This document shows positions 52,800 to 63,798 of a DNA stretch of 64,000 nt, one piece after another. Location of the stretch: contig JAEBUN010000003.1 in NCBI GenBank assembly GCA_023014365.1, positions 2,294,001 through 2,358,000 on the forward strand, given 5' to 3'. Below the pieces are notes generated by a model, which saw only the letters and a program-made list of their open reading frames with translations, was not told the DNA's origin and searched no databases. How positions within the stretch are numbered: the stretch's first letter is position 1; each line of letters begins with the position of its first letter. The DNA is from Lepiota brunneoincarnata. Lineage: Eukaryota > Basidiomycota > Agaricomycetes > Agaricales > Agaricaceae. The position numbers and the translations under genes were made by a program.

Positions 52800-54594
52800 T
52801 CCTGGAATGGACGCATCTCTGGATCCTCGGCTAGCGCAGAGTGGAGTTCTTGTTGGAGCTCTGGATCGAGATCATCGACCATTTGGCGCATCTGAGATGC
52901 AACTTCTGCAACGGCAAGGGAATACTTGCGTTGCGGTGATTGTTGGGCGTTCCGGTTTGGAATTCCGAGACGAGTGTTTGTTGTCCAGGGAAGGGACAGT
53001 TGGGGTTTCTCGCAGGGCGAGGGGGATTGGTGCGCATTCCTGGGAAGCGTCTAGCTGGTGGTGGTTGAGGGCATTTGCTGACCCAATGATCTTTAGCTCC
53101 ACATCGGAAGCATTCCTGGTTTTGGTATGATTTCATTTGTTGTCCGGTGACAACAGCATCTAACTCCAACTGTTCTTGTGCGGAGTTTTCTTCGGTATAT
53201 TCCGGTTGTGGGATTTCAGGATAAGGATCTTTGAATCCTCCTTCTATTGCGACATGGTCTACTTCCATGGCGTGTGGGTCGCGTGGGGTGAATCATGGGG
53301 CGTTGCTCCTTTGGTAGAATTGTGCATAGGGCACGTTATTGTTTGGACGACTTGGTCTGCGGTTGGGTTGGTATTGGTTTCTTTGGGGAAACGTGTTTCT
53401 GGGGGTGCCATAGAGGGCGTTGATTCGGCAGAAATTGTCGTTGAGTTTATTTGCTTGGGTGTACCAAGCGGTGATAGTTGTCGGAGGGTTTTCTGATTTG
53501 TCGATCTTCATGGCAATGCGGCGATCGATTGCCTTGTGGTATAGATTGATTAGAGTGCGATCTTCGTTTAATCCGGATTGTCGGACGAGTTCTTTGAACT
53601 GAGCGTTGAACTCAGTCATTGGTTTGCCTGCTTGGTGCAGGGTTTGAAGTCTGGTATGCGCGTACGCATGTTTGTCTGCTGGGGTGAAGTCGGCTCTAAG
53701 TCGAGTGGTGAAGTTGTCCCATGACTCCATGGCTATGGGTTGTCCTTGTTGAGTTTGGGCGTTTCTCTCGTGGAGGTATTGTCTAGCCCAGGCTTGGGCA
53801 TCTCCTGATTGCATCGTCGAAAGGACGAATAGGGTCCTAGTGAGGTCGGTGTTGTAAGTGGTCGCATTAGCGAGCACGTAAACTTCACATTGGAAGATCC
53901 AATCTTCGAATAGTCTTCTAGTTCCATCGAAGGCGATGGGTTTGAGGAGTCCTAACTCCTTTGGGATAGCTGCGGCGGCCATTATTTGTAATTGTCTGGG
54001 TGGCGGCAGCGATGGTGGTGATGGAGGTTGCGTTGGTCGTAAAGGTGGAGCTGGTAAGGCTAAGGGTACGGTTGGTGCGGGTAATGCGGGTGGTTGTGGA
54101 TTGGGATCTGATTGGTTGTCGTCTGTTATATAGACGTCGGAGTCGTTGTCTGCTGGGGGAGTTCTTCCCTGATTTACGGCGTATTCATGGCGTGTGAGTA
54201 AGTTCTCTTCTGATGTGGAAAGTCCTCTTGGTTGTTTGAGGGCGTTTTTAAGTCTTTGGAGTTCGTAGTCGTTTAATGGGTCTACTTTAGCACGGTACTC
54301 TTCGGCTTGTTTGCGTCTTCTCTCTTCTTGTTCGTAGTATTCTTTTAATTCTTTTTCGTGTTGTAGTCTTTGTCGTTCTGCTAGTTCGTCAGCAAAGCTT
54401 GTTCTTGTACGTGTTGATGTACTTGGAGTGGGTGAGTCGAATGGAGATGGAGGATAGAATGGGGATGGTGTCTGGGTGGGGATAGGGTTTCTTCTGGGAT
54501 CCGGGTTCTGGGTTCCTGATCCTGAGATTCTACTTCTTGATTTGGGAGGAGGAGGTGATGGGGATTCTCGGGCCGAGAATTTCTTTGGAGGCGT
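52793..54594 (-). pseudogene. gag: A3 gag with a TGA and a frameshift
   Basis: The extension is open from ACG 54594 for about 204 codons to ATG 53982, with no in-frame ATG before it. It has a charged, probably coiled-coil stretch (LAERQRLQHEKELKEYYEQ). Core 53982-53293 ends at TGA (RFTPRD region). 53268-52831 carries the knuckle CFRCGAKDHWVSKC; a one-base loss near QQTLVSEF shifts the end, which should read PFQDF at 52793. Confidence 0.82.
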
Positions 54595-54606
54595 GGTGAT
54601 ATTTGT

Positions 54607-54936
54607 CTAGCGATCGATTATCGCTAGAAGTATGAAGAATTGGGTGGCTATTATGGATATTCCTGAATATAGGTTCCACGATCTGACGACACAGCAGTGG
54701 CAGGGGCACGTGATGCGTTCAAGTTCTAGGGTGATGATTCAATAGGCGATGAGGGTGGCGGTAGAAGTGAAAACAAAAATGAGTAGGTAAGCCAGGTCTT
54801 CTGGTGGGGAGAGTTTGAGGGACGTAGCGATGGCTACACAGAGAGGTGGTTTTCTTTCGTACGTCGTTTTGAATGACCAGTGTACCTCGACGTGTTCAGT
54901 ACGTCGGCAGAGCGGAGCAGAGTAGAGGGCGAGCAA
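54607..54936 (-). pseudogene. A3 small membrane-segment ORF with a TGA
   Basis: Same 110-codon span as A1 and A2, ending at TAG 54609-54607. A TGA at 54741-54739 replaces CGA after TATLIAY. The C-terminal hydrophobic segment and conserved end are still readable. Confidence 0.55.
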
Positions 54937-54965
54937 GAGATAAGCAGCAGAGTATCTTAGTGTTT

Positions 54966-55351
54966 TGTTACCCGGGTTAGGGGTTCGCTCTTGAGTAGCA
55001 CGGCATTCGTGGCAAGATGTCTATACAGACTTGGTCTTGTCCTACTAGGCGTGACTTAGAGACGACAGAGCACTATAGTCCAGCCGGTTTAAGGGCAAAG
55101 AGGTATAGGAGGCAAGAACTGTATAACACTAAGATAAGGATACAAGGTATTGTACTGTATCCTTATATACTTCTAAGTGTGGCTGTACTCCTACTATAAT
55201 AATCCAGACCGGGGTAACTATGAGTCAGAGATAAGAAAACATGAGGTGTATACTAAGAATAGTCCTTCTGATGTACACTACTGATAGTTTCATAGTGACA
55301 TGGGAATGTGAGCTAAAAGTAACCGTCCTTCTGATGTGGTTTCTGATAACA
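54966..55351 (-). repeat. A3 5' LTR
   Basis: 386 bp. Just inside it, 54953-54964 (TATCTTAGTGTT on plus) is the self-priming primer-binding site. Confidence 0.92.
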
Positions 55352-55794
55352 CTAGTCTTTTTGGGGATATTTTGTTGGAGATGAAGGGGAGTTTGAGGTT
55401 TTTGGCTTCTAGCCATACTTTCTGATGTGTTTCAAGGGGTTTGACAGTTCTTCTGGTTTTTTGTTTCATAATATCAGCAGTGAGTTGATGTGCTGCATGT
55501 GCTTCTCTTCTGGCATCATCACAAAGTCTGATATGTTCATCTACTGATGGAAAGTTTGAAGTTTCCATTACTGTGGGTATCAGTGGAGGGTTGTATCCCA
55601 TGATTAGTTTGAATGGGAATTTCTGGTTTTTAGTGTGTGTCTTGGAGTTGTGAGAGAACTCAAGGATTGGGAGTGTTTCTGACCAATTGTGAGGGTTTCT
55701 GGTGCAATAGATGGATAGGTAGGTTTCTATCTTTTGGTTGTATTGTTCCATTGTTCCATCCATTTGTGGGTGGTAAGCTGTTGAGAAGGCCTGT

Positions 55795-56150
55795 TTGATG
55801 TTTAGTTGTTTTGCTAGTTGTCTGAGGGATTGGGCAGCAAATCTGGGATCTCTGTCTGATATGATTTTGTCAGGGAGGCTGTATCTTGTGAATATCTTCT
55901 CAATGAGAAGTCTTCTGATGTCATCAGCTGTGGTGTTTTCTGATGTGGGGATGAAAATTACCCCCTTTGTAAGGCCATGGTCCACCATGGACAATATAGT
56001 GTTGTTTCCCATGGATGGCAGGAGACCAGTGATTAGATCCCATGAGATCTGGCTAAATGGGCATAAGGAGGATGCTGGTTGGATTGGTTGAATTGGGACA
56101 TGGTCTGGTTGTTGGATGATCTTATGTTGCTGGCATTCTGGACAGCCTTC
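55795..56150 (-). other. A4 integrase core detail
   Basis: Within the A4 pol remnant, this span keeps the CPECQQHK zinc half and the first two catalytic Asp codons in one open frame. It shows that loss of function came from deletion and insertion rather than stops in the core. Confidence 0.6.
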
Positions 56151-57333
56151 AATGTAGTTCTTTATGAATGTCAACATTCCTGGCCAATATACTTCTTTCT
56201 TGGAATGTAAGGAGTGGACCATTCAAGGTTGGAACTGTTCTGAAATCTTTATTGGTGGCATTAGGGTGTGATTCTTTAAGAAGTTTGAATGCTTCTGTGG
56301 TTCTAGCATTATACTTGGGTGATTCTGTAATTCTTTCTTGGAGTTCCATATCAACGGTGGTGATAAAGAGGTGTTCCAGGAGTACTGTGATCATGTTTTG
56401 GTCTTCTAATTCAGTTGTGGCAATGAAGAGGTTGTCTGGAAGCATGGTAATGTCTTTGTTGTCATTATCTTCATCGGGAATATGGTCTGGGCATCTTGAT
56501 AGAGCATCTGGCACAGGGATTTTTGATCCTGGGACATGTTCTAGTTTGAAATTGTAGTTGGCGAGGGTCTGGACCCATTGTGCTTGTCAGCAGTTGATTT
56601 TCTGGGGTTTATGCCAGTATGTGAGGTTTTGATGATCCATTTTGATGTGGAATGTGTGAGGACTGCCAAGGAGATAATGGTGCCATTCTTCAAGGGCTTG
56701 TATAATAGCAAGGAGCTCCCTGTCATAGATATTGTAATTTTGTTCTGCTGGTCTGAACATTTTTGAATAGAATGATATGGGTTTCCATATTCCATTGATG
56801 TCATGTTGATTTAAGACTGCCCCTGATGTGAACTTGGAGGTGTCAGCTTCTATTTCAAAGGGTTTTGTGGAGTTGGGCATAAGGAGTACTAGTTCTTTTA
56901 GGAATTCATTTTTGAGTGTTTCAAATACTCTTTGTTGTTCTTCTTTCCATTCAAACTTGGTTGATTTGGAAAGGAGTTGGTTCAGGGGTTTGGTGTGGTG
57001 GGAGTAGCTGTGGATGAACTTCTGGTAGAAGTTGCAGAATCTGATGAATTTCCGAATTTGTCAGATGGTTTTTGGCATGGGCCAGTCTTCTATTCCCTTG
57101 AGTTTCCTGGGGTCCATTTTGATTTTGTCTGGTGTAATGATCATGCCAAGATATTCAAGTCATTGTTTGTTGAACTCACATTTCTCTGTTTTGAGGTAAA
57201 GGTCATTTTCCTGCAGGATTTGCAGTACTTTTTCTGTGAGTTGGTTGGTTTCTTCCTAGGTTTTACCATAGATTAGGATGTTATCCATATAGATGATTAT
57301 TCCTCCTTTCTCCATTATTTTGGAGAATAACAT

Positions 57334-57778
57334 TGTGAGGGAGGAAACATGCCTATGTGCACAGCTCGTTGCGCGCTTCCACCTCACCATTGTCTCATCA
57401 GATCCCAACGCAACTTGATTCCAAGCCATTGTCGCTCCCGGTGGCACAATGCCCTCCCCTCCTTAGCATAGTTTCCTCTCTTTGTTGCCGTAGATACTAT
57501 TCACCTCCCTCGCAACTTGTCCCACTTCAGGTAGCTAATTATCTTGGACTCGTAGTATAAATTCGGGTGCTCAAGCACCTGGCTAGGGTAGTTCCCCCCC
57601 CCTCCCTCCTTCGTTCGTTACTCTCAAAACTCTCTACATATACTCTCGACTATCTAAGTAATCACACACTCTTTTATTCGTTGCGCTCTCCTTTTACATG
57701 GACCTAAGCCCCTAGACCGTTTCGTCGGTCTGACTATTTATCTGTCATTTTTGTTGCTAATGAAGAACTCGTTTTACA
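57334..57778 (+). mobile_element. D-family solo LTR in A4 RT
   Basis: 445 bp, TGTGAGGGAG...GTTTTACA, flanked by ACAT (57330-57333 and 57779-57782; AACAT if the terminal A is shared). TATA motif GTATAAATTC near 57557, then a small hairpin GGTGCT-CA-AGCACC. The uninterrupted site is seen in A3 at about 51457. CpG-rich, so younger than its A4 host. Confidence 0.88.
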
Positions 57779-59105
57779 ACATGTCCATCATATGTTGGAA
57801 TGTCATGGGACTGTTACAAAATCCAAAAAACATTACAGTTGGTTCAAAAAGACCCATAGGAGTCTTGAACACTGCTTTCCATTGATTGCCATCTTTTGAT
57901 TCTGATGTTATTGTATCCTAGGCAGACATTGAGCTTAGTGAAGTACTTAGCTCCTTTGAGTTTGTCCATGATGGAAGAAATCATAGGGATTGGATAGGCA
58001 TTTTTGACAGTGTGATTGTTGAGATAACAATAATCTTGGTGGGGTCAGAGGTCTCCTCCTTTCGTGGCAACAAAGAAAAAGGGTGATGCCATAGGGGATT
58101 TTGAGGGGTGGATGTACCCTTTTTGGAGGTTTTTGTCTATGAATTCTTTTAGTGCTTTTTTTTCAGTAGGTGCTACTTGATATGGTTTCATTGATTTTGC
58201 TTTGAATGTCAGTTTTAGTTTGATTTCATGATCAAATGTTCTTGATGGTGGGAATCATTCAGAGGCTTTTTTGTTGAATATTTTAGCCCATCGGGAAAAT
58301 CTCTGAGGGATCTCAGGTGGTTCTTTGTTCAATTCCAGTTGTTTTTCTTTTTGATTTGTCAATTTTGTCAGGTTGTGTTACTCATTGTGGAGTGTAGTGG
58401 TGTGTGTAGCTTTGGCATTTACTTCTAATGGGGTCAGAAGCATTGGGTTCATTTCTTTCTCTAGGGAGAAGGTGTCAAGGTCAACATTTGACAGGTTGAT
58501 GTATTCTTCTGGGTTGTCTTCAGGTTGAGAGGTTTCTCCAGCCATTATGTCCATGACAATGGAGTTAAGTTCAACAGGTCATCAAAGGGTTCTAAGGAGT
58601 TTGGAAAAGTCTTGGTGATTGATTTGGGGTTTCCAAGAGAATGTCTTGGTTTTCCAGTTGATGTCAGGATTGTATTGTTCCAACCAGGGAAATCCAATGA
58701 TGAGGTCTTTCTCACCAGTGTTTGTGACATATGCTTCTAGCATGCAATCTCTTCCATCAATGATGGTCTTGATTTTGATGTATTCATGGATCTTGCCATG
58801 TTGGTTGTCAGTTCCATCAATGTTACTGAGGGGAATTGGTTGGTCCAGCTGTTTGGTTTGATAACCATGTTGTTCAACAACTTTGTGGGAGATAAAGTTC
58901 CCTTGTGCTCCTGAGTCTATCAGGGCAGTGATGGCCACAGGTTTTGATGTCTGTTCACTCCAAATCTTGATGGGTAGGTAGAGGGATTGTTTATTTGGGG
59001 AGAGTTGTAGTTGTACAGAATTTATCAAGAAAGTGTCCATCTGAGAGTGAGAATATATAGAGTCCTTCTGGGAATGAGCAGGGGTGCATTGGTCTGTATT
59101 CTGTT

Positions 59106-60847
59106 TCAAAAATCCTGGAAGGGACACATCTCCAGATCTTTGGCTAGCACAGAGTGGAGTTCTTGTTGGAGTTCAGGGTTAAGGTCATAACCATTTGGCA
59201 CATTTGGGATGCGACTTCTGCAATGGCAAGGGAATACTTGCATTGTTGAGATTTGAAGCCAGAGTTAGGCTTAGTTCCTTGGAATGGAGGATGGTTTGGG
59301 TTTCTGGCTGGGTGTGGCAGATTAGTACGCATTCCTGGGAAGTGTCTGGCAGGTTGTGGGTGTGGGCATTTGCTAACCCAATGGTCATTTGCTCTGCATC
59401 AGAAGCATTCTTGTTTTTGATAGGCTTTCATTTGTTGTCCAGTGACAATGGCATCTAGTTCTAATGATTCTTGAGTGGTGTCTTCTTCAGCATATTCCAG
59501 TTGAGGTATTTCTGGATAAGGGTCTTTGTATCCTTCTTCTATTGCAGCATGGTTGATTTCCATGGCATGTGGGTCTTGTGGTGTGAATTGTGGGGTGTTT
59601 CTCCTTTGATAGAATTGTGTGTAGGGTACATTGTTGTTTGGATGGCTTGGTCCTCAGTTGGATTGGTATTGGTTCCTTTGTGGGAATGTGTTTTTGGGGG
59701 TGCTGTACAGGGCATTGATTCAGTGGAAATTATTGTTGAGTTTATTGGCTTGGGTATACCAAGTGGTGGTAGTGGTTGGAAGGTTCTCCAATTTGTCGAT
59801 CTTCATGGCAATTTGGTGATCGATTGCTTTGCAATATAGATCAATGAGGGCACAATCTTTGGTGAGTCTGGATTGTCAGATGAGTTCCTTGAACTGAGCA
59901 TTGAACTCAGTCATTGGTTTACCTGCTTGGTGCAGGGTCTGGAGTCTGGTATGAGTGTATGTGTGTTCATCTGCTGGGATGAAGTTGGTCCTTAGACAGG
60001 TTGTAAAGTTGTCCCATGATTTCATAGATAGATTTTGTCCTGCAGGTGTCAGGGTATTTCTTTTGTGGAGGTATTGTCTAGCCCATGCTTGGGCATCTCC
60101 TGATTGCATTGTCAAGAGGACAAAAAGTATCCTGGTGAGGTTGGTGTTGTAAGTGGTTGGTCACATTAGTGAGCACATAAACTTCACATTGGAAGATCCA
60201 ATCTTCAAATAATCTTCTGGTTCCATTGAAGGCAATGGGTTTGAGGAGGCCTAGTTCTTTTGGGGTTTGAGCGGCCATTTGTATTTGTCCAGGGGGTGGC
60301 AGCAGTGGTGGTGCTGGTGGTTGTGGGGATTGAATGGGCAGTGCCAGTAGGGCTAAGGGTTGTGTGGATGTGGGTAACATGGGAGGTTGTGGATCTGGTT
60401 CTGAATCATCATCTGTGATGTAGACATCTGAGTCGTTTTCTACTGGTGAGGTTCTTGATTTACTGTGAATTTGTAGTGTGTTAATAGATCTTCTTCTGAT
60501 TTGGTAAGTTCTCTTGGTTGTTTGAGAACATGTTCGAGTCTTGCAAGTTTGTAATTGTTTAAGGGGTGTGCTTTAGTGTGATATGCTTCAGCTTCAAGGT
60601 GTTCTTTTTCTTCTTGTAGTCTTTGTCATTCTGCTAATTCAACAGCAAAGCTTGTTTGAGTGCATGTAGATGCATGTGGTGTTGGTGAGTCAAATGGAGA
60701 TGGGGGATAGAATGGAGATGGTGTTTGTGTGGGTGTAGGGTTTCTTCTTGGATCAGGGTTCTGTATTCCTGGACCTGAGATTCTGTTTCTTGATTTGGGA
60801 GGAGGGGGTGATGGGGATTCTCTAGCTGAGAATTTCTTGGGTGGCAT
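59106..60847 (-). pseudogene. gag: A4 gag, broken
   Basis: Here the extension does begin with ATG (60847, MPPKKFSARESPSPP), but a TGA follows at about residue 74 (ELAE*QRL; CGA elsewhere). Core pieces lie at 60280-60078 (frameshift after CEVYVLTNV) and 60115-59876. The knuckle region is at about 59440-59340 and is damaged. Gag ends GAT TTT TGA at 59106. Confidence 0.78.
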
Positions 60848-60859
60848 GGTGGTGGTTGT

Positions 60860-61201
60860 CTAGCGATCAATTACCACTAGGAGTATGAAGAATTGAGTGA
60901 GGATGGTTTGTATACTGAGGTACAAGTTCCAATATCTGATGCAACAGCAGTTGTAGTAGCAATGTAGGAGTTTGAGTTCAACCATGAGTATATGGTGTAC
61001 TGAGAGGATGGCTATGGTGACAAAGGTCACTAGCAATAGGTGAGCCAGGTCTGCTGGCAGAGGCAGGATGGAGGATAAGAATGTAGCAACGGCTACAGAG
61101 AATGTTGCAATTGGCAACAATGTTGTATTCCATGACACAGAGTACCTCAACATGTTCAGTATGTCAGCAGAGCAGAGGGTGAGCAAGAGGATAAGCAGCA
61201 A
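60860..61201 (-). CDS. A4 small membrane-segment ORF, 113 aa
   Basis: Open from TTG 61201 to TAG 60862-60860; the first ATG is at residue 17. The most hydrophobic copy: about three to four segments (LLILLLTLCSADIL; TFSVAVATFLSSIL; LAHLLLVTFVTIAILSVHHI; TQFFILLVVIDR). Although its DNA is far from A1, hydrophobic pattern, Cys cluster and the end RYWNLYLSIQTILTQFFILL are kept, which suggests selection on the protein in the past. TAG is followed in frame by the Gag ATG 12 nt on. Confidence 0.55.
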   Translation of the reverse strand: MLLILLLTLCSADILNMLRYSVSWNTTLLPIATFSVAVATFLSSILPLPADLAHLLLVTFVTIAILSVHHILMVELKLLHCYYNCCCIRYWNLYLSIQTILTQFFILLVVIDR

Positions 61202-61216
61202 AGTAACTTAGTGTTT

Positions 61217-61303
61217 TGTTACCTGGGTTAGGGGTTCACTTGTGAGTAGCACAGAGTTCGACACAGGATGTCTATACAGACTTGGTCCTGTCCTACTAAG
61301 CAT
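61217..61303 (-). repeat. A4 5' LTR fragment
   Basis: First 87 bp (plus-strand view) of the LTR, broken where the C LTR starts at 61304. The degenerate primer-binding site is 61204-61215 (TAACTTAGTGTT, one mismatch). Confidence 0.85.
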
Positions 61304-62272
61304 TGTTGTGCTGCAAAATCATTTCATTTGTGAAGTCACTAGCTAATAAAGTAACTAACTCTCTGGTACTGAATAATATCAGTATATGGCCATGGTCAGA
61401 CATTGGGTGTGAGAGATTTAGAATACTATCTAAAATATATGAAGGCGGACATCTCAGAAACAGAACCAGAACACCCAGACAAGTAAAAGTGATGATAACT
61501 AACTTATTGGTGATAAGGCTATGGAAGAATGACTCTGGTATGAATGTACCCAAGCATTGTATCCAATACTGTGTTAACTAAGATATTAGCTAAGATACTC
61601 ATGACTGCACAAAAGACCCATTTCTTCACCTCTGCCCTAGAAAGTGGACAAGTTGCAACACCTATGTCATCAGGATGGTACCTAGTCATAATAACAGGTC
61701 CGGGAGTGAATCTTGACAAAAGAATGTAGGGATTAGCTAATGTCCTGACAAGAATGTCCCCTTGGAATGGTTCTGATGATATTGAAACCTAAGGGATCAA
61801 ATGGGGGTATCCCAGAGGGTACTCAGGGAAGGATGCCCCCTCATAGAAACAAAAAGAGATCAGAAATGATGAACTAGAAAATGAAGATTGATAAGAATAG
61901 AATAAGCTAATTAATTCTAGTGTTAGTCTACTGCCTGAAGACTATGGAAGTGGACTTTAGAACATTAGGGTTGAAAACTCAGGTGTGGAGAGTCCAAGAA
62001 TAAAATAAAAACCAATAGATAAACATTAGTGAGGAAACTTGCTAACCCAGCTGGCTGTGATATAAATAGCCAGGCACCTAGGGAGCAAGTCCCTGAGAGC
62101 AAATTGATGTCACTGATATTGGAACTCCTAGAATGATGCTCCTAAATGATGAGGAGACAATAAAATGATGAAGCTGAAGGCTTGTTTCAGGTATACCCAT
62201 AAGTTAATTGTGTATTGTTATAAAAACTCATCTGTAAATTACATGGGAGGCAGGAATCTGCTTGCCTATTTC
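61304..62272 (+). repeat. C-family LTR, second copy (5' part)
   Basis: TGTTGTGCTGC... matches 5894-6705 plus 23776-23933. It is inserted in the A4 LTR, and the five bases before it are AGCAT. It includes the empty site of A1 (near 62107). Cut at 62273 by a B-type element. Confidence 0.82.
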
Positions 62273-63137
62273 TGTTATGAATAGTCTGGATTGAGAGGAA
62301 CAAGAACAACTATTTGACTTTACAAGATGGGTACAGGAAACCACAGACCAGTTGTGAGTGCAGGAGTGTGAAGATGAAGAAGGGGAATATTATAACACCA
62401 TGCAGGACCTGGCAAGAGACGCAGGAATGGAGATAACTCTGGAGGATATTCTGGAATACCCCAAGGACAAAGAAGATAGCCATGGATCAACCAATCCAAC
62501 CTCCAATATGGATGGAAGCACCAAGAGAGTGGAGACTGAGAATGGAGGAGAATCCATGGAGATAGAATTGGGAGAAGAGAATTATGAGTCAGAGGAAAGC
62601 AATGGAACATCGCACAGCAGTGGGATGGAGAATGAGGACACTGACCATTGTAATATATAAATAACAGTAGGATGCCATCAGCTAGGATGCACATCATGGT
62701 CAAGACTGTGCAGGACAAGTAGAACAGCCCAATAACCTATAACAAGTATATAGTATCTCATAGGTATATAAGGCCTGTACAAGTAGAGACTAAAGCCTTA
62801 AGCTTTAATCTTGTTAACAGTGGTTGTTAACCCTCTCTGCCTTAACTTGGCATGTTCCCTTGTTATCTCATTGAGTGTGATCCACTAAGCTCTGCAAGGC
62901 CAACCATCTCAGACACCTTGTAGAGTGATTGAAGGCTGTCTCCAGTTATCCTTGGATACAGAAGGAGCACAGATCATAACATTAGATTAAAGCTTTGTTT
63001 GGACAACCTCCATTGTACACCCCATGGCATCGGTATGCCTTGTCGCTACCCTTCCACACCGGCAGACAATATGCTTTATTGCTATCCGAGTGCCAACCAT
63101 ATCTGACAACACACCTTGTCACTGTCTGGTGATACAC
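62273..63137 (+). mobile_element. B-type element 5' end: LTR and leader
   Basis: LTR 62273-62981 (709 bp) in plus orientation, then the leader 62982-63137 with primer-binding site GATTAAAGCTTT and sequence matching the B leader. The acidic U3 frame has two stops but stays readable (62358-62660). Truncated by the R LTR at 63138. Confidence 0.85.
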
Positions 63138-63798
63138 TGTTAGAGCCGGTGCGGGTCGGAACCGAAGCGGAGGGTCGGGGTGGTATCCTTGGTATAAGGT
63201 AACCGGGGGACGGGACGACGTCAGTACGTAGACGGCGGGACCGAGGCGGAGTACTTCGGGCGGAGAGTGGACTTGCAGCCTCAGCTTATGTGCTGTGCCC
63301 TCCTACTGTCCGAGTCCGTATTTCAGGAAGTCGGGGCCGAAGCGGAGCGAGGCAGAGAGAGAGGAGGATAGGGAACAGGGGACTGGTCCGCTGCTCGATT
63401 TGATTATCAGACTGAGGAGTACAAGCCAAGTGCCTACGGTATATATACTACTAGCTCGACGAATTATGACTCGTACTGACTACGTGCGGAGCGAAGCGGA
63501 GACCCATATGGTTACAAGCGGATTACGAATAATTTCGAATGGAATGGAGACCGGTACGGGTATGGAGACTGGTAACGTATTCTGATTACGGACGGAGAAT
63601 GGAGAACTGGACAATGGGAGCACCGAGGGTCAGGTGATCGTGGCACGTGTAGAGGTAGGTCGCGTGATCGGGGCGAAGGGTTGCGGTCGGAGCCAGTCGG
63701 GGCCGAGTCGGAGGGCATAGGGTTGTCGTGTGGAGCACACGTGGAGTCGAGAAGCCGAAGCCTAATGGTTAAGCTCTAGGTTTGGTGTGGATATGACA
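63138..63798 (+). repeat. R-family LTR, right edge
   Basis: 661 bp. The five bases on its two sides differ (TACAC and GTGCC), and the B leader does not resume to its right. So it is probably the 5' LTR of an R element continuing past the window, not a solo LTR. Confidence 0.8.

Larger units (their letters stand above)
47191..55351 (-). mobile_element. A3: best-preserved A element, inserted in A4
   Basis: 8,161 bp with an exact CTAGT duplication (47186-47190 and 55352-55356). The 5' LTR is 386 bp and the 3' LTR 357 bp (29-bp deletion). It is CpG-rich. Most of pol is a single 1,046-codon frame and both ORF3 frames are intact, so it is the reference for the family. Three TGA codons and frameshifts in the 5' half still disable it. 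Confidence 0.95.
46767..59112 (-). pseudogene. pol: A4 pol, split by A3 and D
   Basis: Protease is intact at motif level (ALIDSGAQGNF, 59127-58582). RT is scattered with stops and cut at 57334-57778 by a D LTR (YMDNILIYG remains at about 57270). RNase H lies at 56880-56587. A 112-bp deletion at 56197-56203 (TTCTTGG junction) removes the His pair of the integrase zinc domain. Integrase core 56222-55357 is open (ISWDLITG, ISDRDPRFAA, but DGTMEQYNQK has lost Arg). A3 interrupts at 47191-55351. The chromodomain lies at about 47035-46850. Pol ends TGA 46769-46767, overlapping the second ORF3a ATG as ATGA. Confidence 0.85.
44545..61303 (-). mobile_element. A4: oldest A-family copy, host of other insertions
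   Basis: 3' LTR 44545-44960 (416 bp) and a 5' LTR fragment 61217-61303 cut by a C LTR. It contains a B-type solo LTR, the whole A3 element and a D solo LTR. It is almost free of CpG and diverged from A1-A3, a separate subfamily. Its target duplication cannot be checked because the right flank is displaced. Confidence 0.85.

Noticed and set aside
60845..60847. A4 ATG as proof of the ancestral Gag start
   Set aside because: A4 has lost almost all CpG; ATG here is most simply a deaminated ACG.
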